A stretch of DNA of 64,000 nt. It comes from Streptosporangium becharense. GTDB taxonomy: Bacteria > Actinomycetota > Actinomycetes > Streptosporangiales > Streptosporangiaceae. The stretch covers positions 6,820,001-6,884,000 of the forward strand of contig NZ_JACHMP010000001.1 in the NCBI RefSeq assembly GCF_014204985.1, read 5' to 3'. Positions within the stretch are counted from its first letter, which is position 1, and the number at the start of each line of letters is the position of its first letter. Below, piece after piece: positions 17,411-30,202 of this stretch. Position numbers and translations under genes: made by a program. A model generated the notes under the pieces. The model searched no databases. It was not told where the DNA came from and saw only the letters and a program-made list of their open reading frames with translations.

Positions 17411-18321
17411 AGACCCCATCCGGGCAGCCGGTCGCAACCCCGGCCGAGGCGTCGGTGGAGACGTCGCCCAAAGCACCGGCCGGGGCATCCGCGCGGCGTG
17501 TCGCCCGGTCACGCCGGTCCGTCACCCTGGTGGCCGGCTGCGTGCTCGCCGGCCTGGTCGTCGCCATCGCCGTCGTCTCGCTCGTCTGGCTCCCGTACGC
17601 CCCCGACGACACCTCCGGCGACCGGCTCATGCCGCCGGGTGCGGCCCACCCGCTGGGCACCGACAAGCTCGGCCGGGACCTGCTCACCCAGCTCATGATC
17701 GGTGCGAGGATCGCGCTGACGGTGGGGATCGGCTCGGTCCTGCTCGGCGGGGTGCTCGGCGTGCTCGGCGGCCTGGCGGCGGGCTTCGCCACCAGGTGGC
17801 TCGACGACACCGTCGCGGCGCTGCTCGACATCCTCATCGCCTTCCCGACCCTGCTGCTGGCGATGCTGGTCGTCGCGGTGCAGTCGGCGTCGCTGTGGTC
17901 GGCGGTCGTCGCGATCGGCCTCGGCATGTCCGCCGTCGTGGCCAGGCTGACCCGCGTGCTCGTCAAACGGGTGCTGGCGCAGGACTACATCACGGCCGCC
18001 CGCACCTCGGGGACCTCCTGGCCGCGGGTGGTGACCGAGCACGTCCTGCCCAACATCTGGCCGACCCTGCTGGTCAACCTGGCGTTGCAGCTCGGCCTCG
18101 CGGTGCTGGCGGAGGCGTCCCTGTCCTACCTGGGGCTGGGGCCGCCCCCGCCGAACGCCTCGTGGGGCAGGATGCTCCAGGAGGCCCAGACGACCGTGCT
18201 CACCGCGCCGGTCGGCGCCGTCGCGCCCGGCGTGCTGCTGGTCATGCTCGTCGTCGGCGTGAACCTGATCGCCGACGGCCTGCGCGACGTGGCCGACCCC
18301 ACCCGGCGGAGGACGCGATGA
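17407..18321 (+). CDS. ABC transporter permease, DppC type
   Basis: 304 residues from GTG 17407, overlapping the previous stop as GTGA. A 35-residue Ala/Pro/Ser-rich cytoplasmic start precedes the first transmembrane span. The DppC signature HPLGTDKLGRDLLTQLMIGARIAL, the EAA loop DYITAARTSGTSWPRVVTEHVLPN and the end region LSYLGLGPPPPNASWGRML are clear. It is the heterodimer partner of the DppB-type permease. The stop overlaps the start of the first ATPase gene (ATGA). Confidence 0.93.
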   Translation: MKTPSGQPVATPAEASVETSPKAPAGASARRVARSRRSVTLVAGCVLAGLVVAIAVVSLVWLPYAPDDTSGDRLMPPGAAHPLGTDKLGRDLLTQLMIGARIALTVGIGSVLLGGVLGVLGGLAAGFATRWLDDTVAALLDILIAFPTLLLAMLVVAVQSASLWSAVVAIGLGMSAVVARLTRVLVKRVLAQDYITAARTSGTSWPRVVTEHVLPNIWPTLLVNLALQLGLAVLAEASLSYLGLGPPPPNASWGRMLQEAQTTVLTAPVGAVAPGVLLVMLVVGVNLIADGLRDVADPTRRRTR

Positions 18322-19147
18322 CCCCACCCGGCGCCACGGAGACCCTGCTCGACGTCACGGGACTCGGCATCCGCTCCGCGGACGGCCGCGACCTCGTCTC
18401 CGGCCTCACCTTCGGCATCCCGTCCTCCTCCAGGCTCGGCCTCATCGGCGAGTCCGGATCGGGCAAGTCGCTGACCGCTCTGGCGATCATGGGACTGCTC
18501 CCGCCCGGGATGACCGCCTCCGGAAGCATCACACTGGACACGCCCGGGACGGGCCGGACGGAGGTCGTCGGCGCGGCCGAGCGGCACCTGCGGAAGATCC
18601 GCGGCCGGGTCGCGTCGGTGGTCTTCCAGGAGCCGCTGACGGCACTCGACCCGCTCATGAGGGTCGGCCGCCAGCTCGCCGAGCCCATCAGGCGCCGGCG
18701 TGGCCTGCGCGGCGCGGCCCTGCGCGCCGCCGTCACCGCCGCCCTGACGGAGGTCAGGCTGCCCGAACCCGAGCGCATCGCGCGGGCGTACCCGCACGAG
18801 ATCTCCGGCGGCCAGCGTCAGCGCGTCGCCATCGCCATGGCCCTGGCCTGCGAACCCGCGCTGCTCATCGCCGACGAGCCGACCACGGCCCTGGACGTGA
18901 CCGTCCAGGCCGAGGTGCTCGCGCTGCTGGACGGCCTGGTCTCGGCCCGCGGCATGGCCCTGCTGTTCATCAGCCACGACCTCGCGGTCGTCTCCGGCAT
19001 CACCGACCGGGTGCTCGTCCTCAAGGACGGCCGGGCCGTCGAGTCGGGAACCGTCCTGGAGGTCGTGAACGCGCCGGAGCACCCGTACACCCGCTCGCTG
19101 GTGGCCGGCGCCCGCGAGCTCGACGACGCACTGGATTGGACGACCCG

Positions 19148-19151
<4 letters not shown>
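18318..19151 (+). CDS. ABC transporter ATP-binding protein, DppD type
   Basis: 277 residues. Walker A GESGSGKS, Q-loop VVFQEPLTALDP, signature ISGGQRQRVAIA, Walker B LLIADEPTTALD and H-loop FISHDL are intact. The oligopeptide-family extension is short: after HPYTRSLVAGA the protein ends quickly, and no CxxxxxxC iron-sulfur motif is seen. It pairs with the second ATPase encoded at 19148, overlapping it by 4 bp. Confidence 0.93.
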
Positions 19152-20110
<959 letters not shown>

Positions 20111-20200
20111 CATCGGCCCGCCGCCGTGCCCGCCTGTGCTCCTCCCCGGTCTCCTCCAAGCCCCGGGGGTCCGGCGAGCGCGCCACCTGACGGGCCGGGA

Positions 20201-20527
20201 TCAGTCGGGGACGTTGACGACGCTGGTGAGGATGACCACGGAGTCCTCGTCGGCCTCCAGCGAGTGGCGCCGCTGCGGGATGGGGGCGGCGTGCCCCGTG
20301 CGCAGTTCCAGGCTTTTTTCGTCGTCGATGAGCCGTACCCGCCCGGAGAGCACGTGCAGGCTCGCGGCCGGCGGGGCGTCGTGGTCGCCGAGGGCCGTCC
20401 CCGCGGTGAGGGCGATGAGCGCCTGGCGCAGCAGCCCCTCGTTGACGTAGGTGTGGGTGCTGCGGCCGTGCGGGTTCCCCTTGGCCAGAGCCAGATGTTC
20501 CTCGGCGAGGGCCAGTACGTCGGTCAT
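20201..20527 (-). CDS. small cupin-domain protein
   Basis: 108 residues from an ATG preceded by GGAGGAG. A single cupin barrel: HDAPPAASLHVLSGRVRLIDD matches the first conserved cupin strand pattern with the Gly-rich turn, and RTGHAAPIPQRRHSLEADEDSVVIL the second. The metal-binding His/Glu set is only partly kept (H at HDAP, H in RRHSLEA). Such small cupins bind metabolites or act as sensors. It is unlinked to its neighbours and converges on the transporter operon. Confidence 0.72.
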   Translation of the reverse strand: MTDVLALAEEHLALAKGNPHGRSTHTYVNEGLLRQALIALTAGTALGDHDAPPAASLHVLSGRVRLIDDEKSLELRTGHAAPIPQRRHSLEADEDSVVILTSVVNVPD

Positions 20528-20694
20528 CGGTGCTCCTCCTGCTTCCTGTGAGACCTGCCCCGGGTGTGCGGGGGACAGTGCCAGGCGCGGGTAAAGCCGC
20601 CCGCCCCGCGCCTACCCCGCCCGGCCCGTGGCTACCGCTCCTAGAGTGATCTTCTTTCTCGCCTCCCCCACGATGGCCGGCTGCCCGCGCCGGT

Positions 20695-21411
20695 TCAGGC
20701 GGCCCGCCGCTCGTCGAAACGGATGGCGCGCAACCGGTCGGCTCCCGGGCGGTCCAGGACCGTCACACCCGCGGCCGGGGGGAGGGCACCGTCGCGAGCG
20801 CGGCCGACGATCGACCGCCAGCGGCGGCAGTGCCGGGCGAAGGTGGCGTCGGTGACGACCCGGCCGCGGGCGACCTGCCCCTCCCGGGCCACCTCCGGAT
20901 CCACGTCGAGCAGGATCAGGTGGACCTCGCCGCCCGCCCGCCTGGCCAGCCAGGCGAAGCCGTACAGGATGTGCGGCCAGGTGCCCCTGGTGTGCGCGAC
21001 GGTGCCGTGCCCGCCGCCCAGCAGGACGCGCGAGATCCGCCACACGTGGGTGGCGTACACGAACGGGATGCGGATGCGGGGCGGCAGGACCCGCAGGTGA
21101 GGCGCCCACCAGTTACGGGCCTGCCGGGAGTCGATCACCCATGCCCCGTCCGCGCGCACCGGCTCCTTCTCGTCGCCGCGCAGCCCGTACAGCCGGTCGA
21201 GCAGGGTGCTCTTGCCCGCGCCAGGCAGGCCGGCGAGGAGCACCAGCGACCCGGCCGGGTAACGCAGGTCCTCGGCGGCGAGGGCATGAGCGCGGGAGGG
21301 AGGCGGGGTCGGCGCGGTCGCCTCACGCGCCTCGGCGGGACGGGGGGACTGTCTCGTCATGAGGTGCGAGGCCTTCCGGCTGGCAGGGGATCCGCTTCGG
21401 CTGGCGGGCAT
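20695..21411 (-). CDS. P-loop AAA/kinase-like ATP-binding protein
   Basis: 238 residues when started at the ATG at 21411, which has GAGGAG four bases upstream; ATG 21360 and GTG 21453 are alternatives. After a basic low-complexity start, Walker A is GLPGAGKSTLLDRL at about residues 57-66. Later, YATHVWRISRVLLGG, VHLILLDVDPEVA and RHCRRWRSIV resemble zeta-toxin/Chloramphenicol-phosphotransferase-like small-molecule kinases (the predicted-kinase AAA_33 group). Substrate unknown. It is divergent from the CYP152 gene; the 416-bp gap 21412-21827 has no convincing gene. Confidence 0.7.
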   Translation of the reverse strand: MPASRSGSPASRKASHLMTRQSPRPAEAREATAPTPPPSRAHALAAEDLRYPAGSLVLLAGLPGAGKSTLLDRLYGLRGDEKEPVRADGAWVIDSRQARNWWAPHLRVLPPRIRIPFVYATHVWRISRVLLGGGHGTVAHTRGTWPHILYGFAWLARRAGGEVHLILLDVDPEVAREGQVARGRVVTDATFARHCRRWRSIVGRARDGALPPAAGVTVLDRPGADRLRAIRFDERRAA

Positions 21412-21827
21412 GGGACTCCTCGAATGCGCTCGGCCATTCGAGGTCTCCTTCACCCGTGTGCTGCGGGCGACCGTCCGGGGACGCCATGGGGCGCCCGTAC
21501 TGACCGGAGCGGTTCTTGGGAAGTACTCCCCTCGTCCTGTCCCAGGCTAAAGGACCACGGCGCGCGATGGGAGGGCGGATGCGCGGTCTTCAACTCGCCC
21601 TTGGCGATCCGGCCGGGGGTAGCAGCGACGAGACCTGGAGGACGTCCCCGGTCGCCGAGCGGCGCGCGACGTCTCGTCCCCGCCGCTCGGCACCGCCCGG
21701 CCGGGACGGGACACGGAGGCGCCGATCCGCCGGGACGCCGTGCGTGAGGGCGTGCCCGCCGGGGCGTGAGCCCCCGGTTTCACCGGGGACACGGTTTCAC
21801 CCGCAGGCACGGGGGGAGAGGGGCGAC

Positions 21828-23102
21828 ATGCCCGATCTCGACAACACTTTTCTCCTGCTGCTCGAAGGTTACGGCTGGCTGCCCGCCCGGCGGCGGCGCA
21901 CCCCGAAGGAGGTGGTGCGCACCCGGGTGATGGGGCAGCGCGCCGTGGCCCTGTGCGGGCCGGACGCGGCGCGCTTCTTCTACGACGAGGACCACGTCGA
22001 GCGGAGTACGGCGCTGCCAGGCCCGGTGAAGAGCACCCTGTTCGGCGACGGGGCGGTGCACACCCTGGACGGAACCGCCCACCGCGTGCGCAAGGCCATG
22101 TTCACCTCCCTCATGACCGACGCGGGCATCGCCGCCCTCGTGGACGCCACCGCCGCGGCCTGGGACAAAGCCGCGGCGTCGTGGAGCGGCGGGCACCGGG
22201 TCGTGCTCTTCGACGAGACCGCCAGGATCCTGACCCGGGCGGTCTGCCCGTGGGCGGGGATCCCGCTGGACGAGGACGACGTGCCGGACCTCGCCGCCGA
22301 CCTGGTGGCCATGGTGGACGGGTTCGCCACTCTCGGGCCGCGGCACTGGCGGGCGCGGCGGGCCCGCGCGCGCCGCGAGGCGTGGCTGGGCCGCCTGGTG
22401 GAGGACGTGCGGGAGGGCACCGTCGCTGCGCCGCCCGGCTCCCCCCTCCGCGTGGCCGCCCGCCACCGGGACGCCGACGGCGAACTCCTCGACCCCCGGG
22501 TGGCGGCGGTGGAACTGCTCAACGTCATCCGCCCGACCGTGGCCGTGACCTGGTTCGTCACGTTCGCCGCGCACGCCCTGCACCGCTGGCCCCGCCATCG
22601 CGCGACGCTGCGGGACGGCGACACCGCGTTCGCCGAGGCGTTCACCCATGAGGTGCGGCGTTTCTACCCGTTCGCGCCGTTCGTCGGAGGCAGGGCGGTC
22701 CGGGACCTCTCCTGGCGCGGCGAGCCGATCCCCGCCGGCGCGCTCGTCCTGCTCGACGTCTACGGCCAGAACCACGACCCCGGACTCTGGGAGAACCCCT
22801 ACACCTTCGACCCGGAGCGGTTCGTCGGCCGGGACATCGGCGTGTTCGACCTGATCCCGCAGGGCGGCGGCGATCCGGGCACCGGTCACCGGTGCCCCGG
22901 CGAGGCCATCACCGTCAGCCTGCTGCGGACCTTGATCCCGAAGCTGGCCGGGCTGGACTACGACGTCCCCGAGCAGGACCTGTCCATCTCGCTGCGGCGC
23001 GTTCCGGCCCGCCCCGCCAGCGGCTTCGTGCTGAGCGCCGCGCGTCCCGCCACGACCGGACGCCCCGCCGCCCGGCTTGAGCCCGGCGCCGCACGGTCCT
23101 GA
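21828..23102 (+). CDS. CYP152-family cytochrome P450 (fatty acid peroxygenase/decarboxylase)
   Basis: 424 residues from ATG 21828 (GGGGAGAGGGG upstream). The heme region IPQGGGDPGTGHRCPGE with Cys356 and the I-helix ELLNVIRPTVAV with Arg235-Pro236, in place of the usual acid-alcohol pair, are hallmarks of CYP152 peroxygenases. These use hydrogen peroxide to hydroxylate or decarboxylate fatty acids, and the Arg binds the substrate carboxylate. ExxR is E275/R278. Near the active site, TLFGDGAVHTLDG places Phe72 and His78 where CYP152A1 and OleT have Phe79 and Gln/His85; His is the OleT (olefin-forming) state. No redox partner gene is adjacent, as expected for a peroxygenase. Confidence 0.88.
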   Translation: MPDLDNTFLLLLEGYGWLPARRRRTPKEVVRTRVMGQRAVALCGPDAARFFYDEDHVERSTALPGPVKSTLFGDGAVHTLDGTAHRVRKAMFTSLMTDAGIAALVDATAAAWDKAAASWSGGHRVVLFDETARILTRAVCPWAGIPLDEDDVPDLAADLVAMVDGFATLGPRHWRARRARARREAWLGRLVEDVREGTVAAPPGSPLRVAARHRDADGELLDPRVAAVELLNVIRPTVAVTWFVTFAAHALHRWPRHRATLRDGDTAFAEAFTHEVRRFYPFAPFVGGRAVRDLSWRGEPIPAGALVLLDVYGQNHDPGLWENPYTFDPERFVGRDIGVFDLIPQGGGDPGTGHRCPGEAITVSLLRTLIPKLAGLDYDVPEQDLSISLRRVPARPASGFVLSAARPATTGRPAARLEPGAARS

Positions 23103-23168
23103 CCGCGGGGCCGTGCGGGGCGGTCCCGGCCGCCGTGTCGCACGGGCGTGACGCGACGCGGCGGCGGG

Positions 23169-23780
23169 TCAGCGCAGCGCGGCCGCCTCGGCGGCGAGCT
23201 TCTCGATGCGGGCGTAGTCGCCGGAGGCCAGCGCGTCGGCCGGGGTGAGCCAGGTCCCGCCCACGCAGCCGACGTTCGGCAGCGCCAGGTAGTCGGGGGC
23301 CGTCGCGAGCCTGATGCCGCCCGTCGGGCAGAACCGGACCTGCGGGAGCGGGCCGCCCAGCGCCTTGAGGTAGGCCAGGCCGCCGGCGGGCTCGGCCGGG
23401 AAGAACTTCATCTCGGTCACTCCGCGCTCGGCCAGCGCCATGACCTCCGACGCGGTCGCCACACCGGCCAGGAACGGCACGCCGCTCGCCTCGAAGGCGT
23501 CGACCAGGGCCGGGGTGCTCCCCGGGCTGACCAGGAACTTCGACCCGGCTTCCACGGAGGCGGCCACGTCCTGCGGGGTGCGCACGGTGCCCGCCCCGAT
23601 GACCGCGTCGGGGACCTCGGCGGCGATGCGCCGGATGGCCTCCAGGCCGACGGGGGTGCGCAGGGTCACCTCGATGACGGGCAGGCCGCCCGTGACCAGG
23701 GCACGCGCCAGGGGGACGGCGGTCTCCAGGTCGTCGATGACGACGACCGGGACGACCGGGGCGATGTCGAGCAGGCTCAT
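23169..23780 (-). CDS. eda: 2-dehydro-3-deoxy-6-phosphogluconate aldolase
   Basis: 203 residues. It cleaves KDPG to pyruvate and glyceraldehyde 3-phosphate, the last Entner-Doudoroff step. The class I aldolase signature is present: [12 protein letters not shown] with Glu37 and Arg41, and the Schiff-base lysine in [10 protein letters not shown] (Lys125). The phosphate-binding FCPTGGI stretch follows. Length is usual for the family. The ATG overlaps the stop of glk (ATGA, 23777-23780), so it is the last gene of a tightly coupled operon. Confidence 0.95.
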   Translation of the reverse strand: MSLLDIAPVVPVVVIDDLETAVPLARALVTGGLPVIEVTLRTPVGLEAIRRIAAEVPDAVIGAGTVRTPQDVAASVEAGSKFLVSPGSTPALVDAFEASGVPFLAGVATASEVMALAERGVTEMKFFPAEPAGGLAYLKALGGPLPQVRFCPTGGIRLATAPDYLALPNVGCVGGTWLTPADALASGDYARIEKLAAEAAALR

Positions 23781-24729
23781 GTGTACTCCATGGTGGCGAG
23801 ACGCCGGTCCAGCCACGCCGCGGCGCCGGTCAGGGCGGGCTGGGCGGCCACGATCAGCAGTGTGGGGATGTCGGCGAGGTAGTCGTGCAGGGTGGGGGAC
23901 GCCTCGAACCGGCGGCGGAAACCACTGGCGGCGACCCGGTCCACGATACGCGGCAGCACCCCGCCGCCCACGTAGACCCCGCCGCGGGCCCCCAGGGTCA
24001 GCGCGACGTTCCCGGCGAAGGTGCCGAGCATGCCGCAGAAGACCTCGACGGTCTCCGCGCACAGCGAGTCGTCCATCCTGGCCACGACGTCCGCGGCCGG
24101 CAACCGCGGCGCGTCCACGCCGCGTACCAGCGCCAGCGCACGGTGCAGACGCGACAGCCCGGGCCCGGACAGCAGGTGCTCGGCCACCGGGTACTCCAGC
24201 CCGTCGGCGCGCAGGGCCCGGAGGATCTCCCGGTCCAGTTCGTCGCGGACGGGCATCGTCACGTGCCCGCCCTCGCAGGGCAGCGGCACCCAGTCGTCCC
24301 CGGCCGGTACCAGGCCGCCCACGCCGAGGCCGGTCCCCGGGCCGAGCACGGCCTTGACGCCGCGCGAGGGCTCGGGACCGCCCAGCGCGACCAGGTCACC
24401 GCCGCCCAGGTGGGGCAGGGAGGCGGCCAGGGCCTCGAAGTCGTTGAGCAGCCACACGTTCGGGATGCCCAGCTCGCGCGCCGACCCGGTCCAGCCGGCG
24501 TTCGTCAGGTGGTAGCGGTCGCCCTCGACGGGCCCCGCGATCGCGATGCACGCCGCCCCGGGCAGCACTCCGCCCGCGTGGTCCGCCAGGTAGGCGGCCA
24601 CGGCCTCGGGCAGGCCGCCGTGGTCGGCGCCGGCGAGCACGGCCACCGACTCCGGGTGTCCGCCCGGCTCGGTGACCAGACCGAACCGGGCGTTGGTGCC
24701 GCCGACGTCGGCGACGAGCCAGGGAAGGC

Positions 24730-24733
<4 letters not shown>
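23777..24733 (-). CDS. glk: glucokinase (GlkA/PF02685 type)
   Basis: 318 residues from GTG 24733, overlapping the edd stop by 4 bp. The phosphate-binding start is [15 protein letters not shown], with [25 protein letters not shown] and CEGGHVTMP further on. This is the GlkA-type family best known in proteobacteria and cyanobacteria, not the ROK-type glucokinase usual for actinomycetes. It phosphorylates glucose at the head of the pathway, so the operon covers glucose to pyruvate except for the lactonase step. It overlaps eda at the other end. Confidence 0.93.
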
Positions 24734-26652
<1,919 letters not shown>

Positions 26653-26834
26653 CCGGCCTCCTCGGTACTCGTCGGTTCGGTCGGCGTGCCCGTCTCGGGC
26701 GGCGCCGTCGGTATGGTCTGCCCGGCCGGTCCGGGCCGCGTCGCAGGTGCCGCCGGTGTGCTCGCCGCGGTCCGCGCGGTCGCTTCCGCGTCCCCCGCCG
26801 GACGCGGGAACAGGGCCGCCGCCGGTCCGGCCGC

Positions 26835-28310
26835 TCACGCCGTGCCCTCCTCGTGCCAGCAGCGGCCGCTGCGGGTGACGAGGTCCAGCGCGCCGGCCGG
26901 CCCCGAGGTCCCCGCGGGGTACGGCTCGGGCGGCATGGTCTGCGCGTCCCACTCGCTGCGGATCGGGTCGATCCACCGCCACGCGGCCTCGACCTCGTCC
27001 CGGCGCATGAACAGGGTCGGGTTGCCGGCCAGGACGTCGAGGAGCAGCCGCTCGTAGGCGTCGGGCACCCGGCCGGTGAAGGTCTCGGCGAAGCTCAGGC
27101 CGAGCGGGACCGGCTTGAGCGCCACCTCGCCCGCCCCCGGCTCCTTGGCCATGATGTGCAGCTGGATGCCCTCGCTCGGCTGGAGCCGGAGCACCAGGCG
27201 GTTGGGTGCGCTTCCCGGGAAGATCGAGTGGGGCACGTCCTTGAACTGCACCACGATCTCCGAGCGCCGGTCGGGCATGCGCTTGCCGGTGCGCAGGTAG
27301 AACGGCACGCCGGCCCAGCGCCAGTTCTTCACCTCGGCCCGGATCGCGGCGAAGGTCTCCACCCGGTGCGACTCCTCGGTGGGTGCGGTGCTGTCGGGTT
27401 CGTCGAGGTAGCCGGGGACCGGCACGCCGCCGGACTCGCCGGCCGTGTACTGGCCGCGGACGGTGAAGCGGTCGACCTCGGTGCCGGTGATGGGCCGCAG
27501 CGCCTCCAGGATCTTGACCTTCTCGTCGCGGATGGACTCGCGGTCGTTGCGGGACGGCGGCTCCATGGCCACCAGGCACAGCAGCTGGAGCAGGTGGTTC
27601 TGCACCATGTCGCGCAGCGCGCCCGCGTGGTCGTAGTAGCCGCGGCGGCCGGGCGTGCCGACGGTCTCGGCGACGGTGATCTGGACGTGGTCGATCCACA
27701 GGGAGTTCCAGATCGGCTCCAGGAACGCGTTGGCGAACCGGAGCACGAGCAGGTTCTGGACCGTCTCCTTACCCAGGTAGTGGTCGATGCGGTAGATCTG
27801 CCGTTCGTGGAAGATCGCGCCGACCTCGTCGTTGATGCCCTGGGCACTGGCCAGGTCGCGGCCGAGGGGCTTCTCCAGCACCACCCGTGAGGCGGGGGTG
27901 ACCAGGCCCGCGCGGTTCACCTCGCGGCAGAACGGGCCGAACGTCATGGGCGGGCTGGCGAGGTAGAACACCCGGTCCCGCTGCTCGTGCCCGGCGAGCA
28001 GGCCGGCCAGCCGCCTCCAGCCCGTCGGGTCCTGGCCGCCGATGTCGATGGTCACGTGGTGCAGGCGGCCGACGAAGCGCCGCCACACTCCGGGGTCGTC
28101 GACCGGGACGAAGCCGCGCACCTCCGCGTCCACCTTGCCGCGGAAGTCGTCGTCGTCGAGCCCGCCGCGGGACATCGCGATGATCCGGGTCTCGGGGGCC
28201 AGGAGCCCGTCCCGGTCCGCGTGGTAGAGCGCGGGGAGGAGTTTCCGCATGGAGAGGTCGCCTGTGCCGCCGAAGACGATCAGGTCGGCGGGCTGCGGGG
28301 TCTCGGACAT
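26835..28310 (-). CDS. zwf: glucose-6-phosphate dehydrogenase
   Basis: 491 residues. ATG 28310 is chosen ([10 protein letters not shown]) because GGAGAG lies seven bases upstream; ATG 28325 is in frame. The dinucleotide fold reads [18 protein letters not shown]. The active-site signature is RIDHYLGKE and the substrate loop is LRTGKRM. It converts glucose 6-phosphate to 6-phosphogluconolactone, making NAD(P)H. It is the first gene of the Entner-Doudoroff operon and is divergent from a ROK regulator, with a 14-bp palindrome in the shared promoter region. Confidence 0.96.
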   Translation of the reverse strand: MSETPQPADLIVFGGTGDLSMRKLLPALYHADRDGLLAPETRIIAMSRGGLDDDDFRGKVDAEVRGFVPVDDPGVWRRFVGRLHHVTIDIGGQDPTGWRRLAGLLAGHEQRDRVFYLASPPMTFGPFCREVNRAGLVTPASRVVLEKPLGRDLASAQGINDEVGAIFHERQIYRIDHYLGKETVQNLLVLRFANAFLEPIWNSLWIDHVQITVAETVGTPGRRGYYDHAGALRDMVQNHLLQLLCLVAMEPPSRNDRESIRDEKVKILEALRPITGTEVDRFTVRGQYTAGESGGVPVPGYLDEPDSTAPTEESHRVETFAAIRAEVKNWRWAGVPFYLRTGKRMPDRRSEIVVQFKDVPHSIFPGSAPNRLVLRLQPSEGIQLHIMAKEPGAGEVALKPVPLGLSFAETFTGRVPDAYERLLLDVLAGNPTLFMRRDEVEAAWRWIDPIRSEWDAQTMPPEPYPAGTSGPAGALDLVTRSGRCWHEEGTA

Positions 28311-28408
28311 GGGGGAACTCTCCATGGGGTCGACCGGAATTGGGGATAGATCGGACACTAGCCAGATGTTGCGCTCTACACAAGCGGAGTTTTGTAATTC
28401 GTACTGAG

Positions 28409-28422
28409 AAAGTTCGAACTTT
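28409..28422. promoter_or_regulatory. 14-bp perfect palindrome, candidate ROK operator
   Basis: AAAGTTCGAACTTT is a perfect dyad in the AT-rich region between zwf (start 28310) and the ROK regulator (start 28456), 34 bp before the latter. Its position suits autoregulation and control of the Entner-Doudoroff operon. Confidence 0.65.
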
Positions 28423-28455
28423 TCATTCCCTAAGCAGATGTGATTCACTTGACCG

Positions 28456-29658
28456 ATGCCTCGACGTCCCGCTGCCGCGCTCGCCACCAGCGGTGAGGTG
28501 CTCCGCCTCATCCGCACCGGTGAGGCCGTCACGCGCGCGGACATCGGGCGGGTGACCGGCCTGTCCCGTCCCGCCGTCTCCCTCCGCGTCACCGAGCTGC
28601 TCGACCGCGAGCTCGTCGTGGAAGACAGCGACGGCCCCTCCACCGGCGGGCGCCCGCCGACCCGGCTGCGCTTCAACGCGGCCGGGGGCGTGGTGCTGGT
28701 CGCCTCCCTCGGCGCCAGCCGGGCACAGATCGCGGTCTGCGACCTCGCCGGGGAGCCGCTGGCCCGCGCGGCCCTGGACATCGACGTGGAGGAGGGGCCC
28801 GACATCGTCCTCCCCCTGGTGATGGACACCTGGGACGACCTGCTGGGCGAGCGGCCCGTCTCCCTGGTGCGCGGGGTCGGCATGGGCGTCCCCGCGACGG
28901 TGGAGTTCGCCGCCGGCCGCACCGAGAGTGCCCGCATCATGGCCAACTGGACCGGCGTGGCCATCCCGCCGATCATCGCCGGCCGTTTCCCCGGGCCGGT
29001 CTTCCTCGACAACGACGTGAACGTCATCGCGATCGGCGAGCACCGCGCGGTCTACGCGGGCGAAGCCGACGACCTGCTGTTCATCAAGGTCTCCACCCGG
29101 ATCGGCTCCGGCATCATCGCGGGCGGCGAGATCCTGCGCGGCGCGCTGGGGGCCGCGGGGGAGATCGGCCACATCCCGGTGCGCGACGGCGGGGGAGTGC
29201 TGTGCCGCTGCGGCAACGTCGACTGCGTCGACTCCGTCGCCAGCGGCACCGCGATCCTGCGCGACCTGCGAGCCCGGGGCCACGAGGTCAAAACCCTGGC
29301 CGACGTGGTGAGCCTGGTCCGGGCCGGCGACGCCGAGACCATGACCGTGGTGCGCAACGCGGCCCGGATGCTCGGCGAGGTCGTGGCCACCTCGGTCAAC
29401 CTGCTCAATCCCTCGGTGGTGGTCCTCGGCGGCGACGTCGCCGAGACCTTCCAGCCGCTCGTCTCGGGGGTCCGCGAGGTCGTCCACCGCCGCTCGACCG
29501 CGCTGTCGACCCGCAACCTGCGCATCGAGCGCAGCCGCCTCGGCCCCGGCGCCGGGATCACCGGCTGCGCGCACATGGTCCTGGACCACATCCTGTCACC
29601 CGAGGCGATCGACTCCCCCGGCACCCACCCGCCCCGGACCGCCCGCACTCACCTCTGA
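28456..29658 (+). CDS. ROK family transcriptional regulator
   Basis: 400 residues. The N-terminal winged helix-turn-helix (VTRADIGRVTGLSRPAVSLRVTELLD, about residues 25-55) is followed by a ROK sugar-kinase-like fold (PATVEFAAGRTESARIMANW, FLDNDVNVIAIGE). The zinc motif is in GHIPVRDGG...LCRCGNVDC. Such proteins (NagC/Mlc/XylR type) bind a sugar or sugar phosphate and release DNA. The active-site Asp of ROK kinases lies in DNDVN, so ligand binding is likely. It is divergent from zwf-edd-glk-eda and is the probable local glucose regulator. Confidence 0.93.
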   Translation: MPRRPAAALATSGEVLRLIRTGEAVTRADIGRVTGLSRPAVSLRVTELLDRELVVEDSDGPSTGGRPPTRLRFNAAGGVVLVASLGASRAQIAVCDLAGEPLARAALDIDVEEGPDIVLPLVMDTWDDLLGERPVSLVRGVGMGVPATVEFAAGRTESARIMANWTGVAIPPIIAGRFPGPVFLDNDVNVIAIGEHRAVYAGEADDLLFIKVSTRIGSGIIAGGEILRGALGAAGEIGHIPVRDGGGVLCRCGNVDCVDSVASGTAILRDLRARGHEVKTLADVVSLVRAGDAETMTVVRNAARMLGEVVATSVNLLNPSVVVLGGDVAETFQPLVSGVREVVHRRSTALSTRNLRIERSRLGPGAGITGCAHMVLDHILSPEAIDSPGTHPPRTARTHL

Positions 29659-29686
29659 AAGGCGGACCGGGCTTTCTCCCTCCCAC

Positions 29687-29705
29687 GGGCGGTGGACGAC
29701 CGCCC
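29687..29705. terminator. bidirectional hairpin between convergent genes
   Basis: Stem GGGCGGT/ACCGCCC with loop GGACG, between the ROK regulator (stop 29658) and the convergent small membrane protein (29774). Confidence 0.5.
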
Positions 29706-29773
29706 GCTCCCACGTCCGAAGGGCGGGCCGGGCACCCGAAGCGCACCGGCCGCATCCCCTCCCGGGCGGGTGG

Positions 29774-30040
29774 TCAGCCGGCCTCCGGCATCCCGCCGCG
29801 GGCACGGCTCTGCCGGCGCATCGCCAGAACCATGTCGACGACCACCACCACCGCCAGGACGGCGGTCACGGCGAGCAGCCAGGTGAGGCCCGACACGAAG
29901 CCGATCACGCTGATGCCGATCAGCGCGACCAGCACGAACGAGCCGAGACGGATGTGAACCACGTCGCGCGGCGTCGCAGGCACCATGGCCCTGCCGTCGG
30001 CGGAGGTTTCCTCTGGTTGCTGTCCCTCAGGAGTAGTCAT
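29774..30040 (-). CDS. small membrane protein, two TM segments
   Basis: 88 residues from ATG 30040, preceded by GAGGAGAGGGG. A polar, disordered 35-residue start precedes two hydrophobic segments (about residues 34-52 and 55-74), then the basic tail AMRRQSRARGG. It should insert in the membrane with a cytoplasmic C-terminus by the positive-inside rule. No family is recognised and no neighbour gives a function. Confidence 0.65.
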   Translation of the reverse strand: MTTPEGQQPEETSADGRAMVPATPRDVVHIRLGSFVLVALIGISVIGFVSGLTWLLAVTAVLAVVVVVDMVLAMRRQSRARGGMPEAG

Positions 30041-30202
30041 GTTCCCCTCTCCTCGATCAAGACGCATCCCGTACCCGGATGCCTCGCTGTCATGTGCCCT
30101 CGGGCTCGCCGAGTGCGTCCACCAGTCCTTCGATGCCGGAGGCCGTCACGGTCGCATCGGGATGCGCCGCACCGGGTCGACGTGGAACGCGAAACGCGGC
30201 GC

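Noticed and set aside
26653-26834. A 6-phosphogluconolactonase gene between edd and zwf
   Set aside because: The gap is only 182 bp, far too short, and translates to low-complexity sequence.
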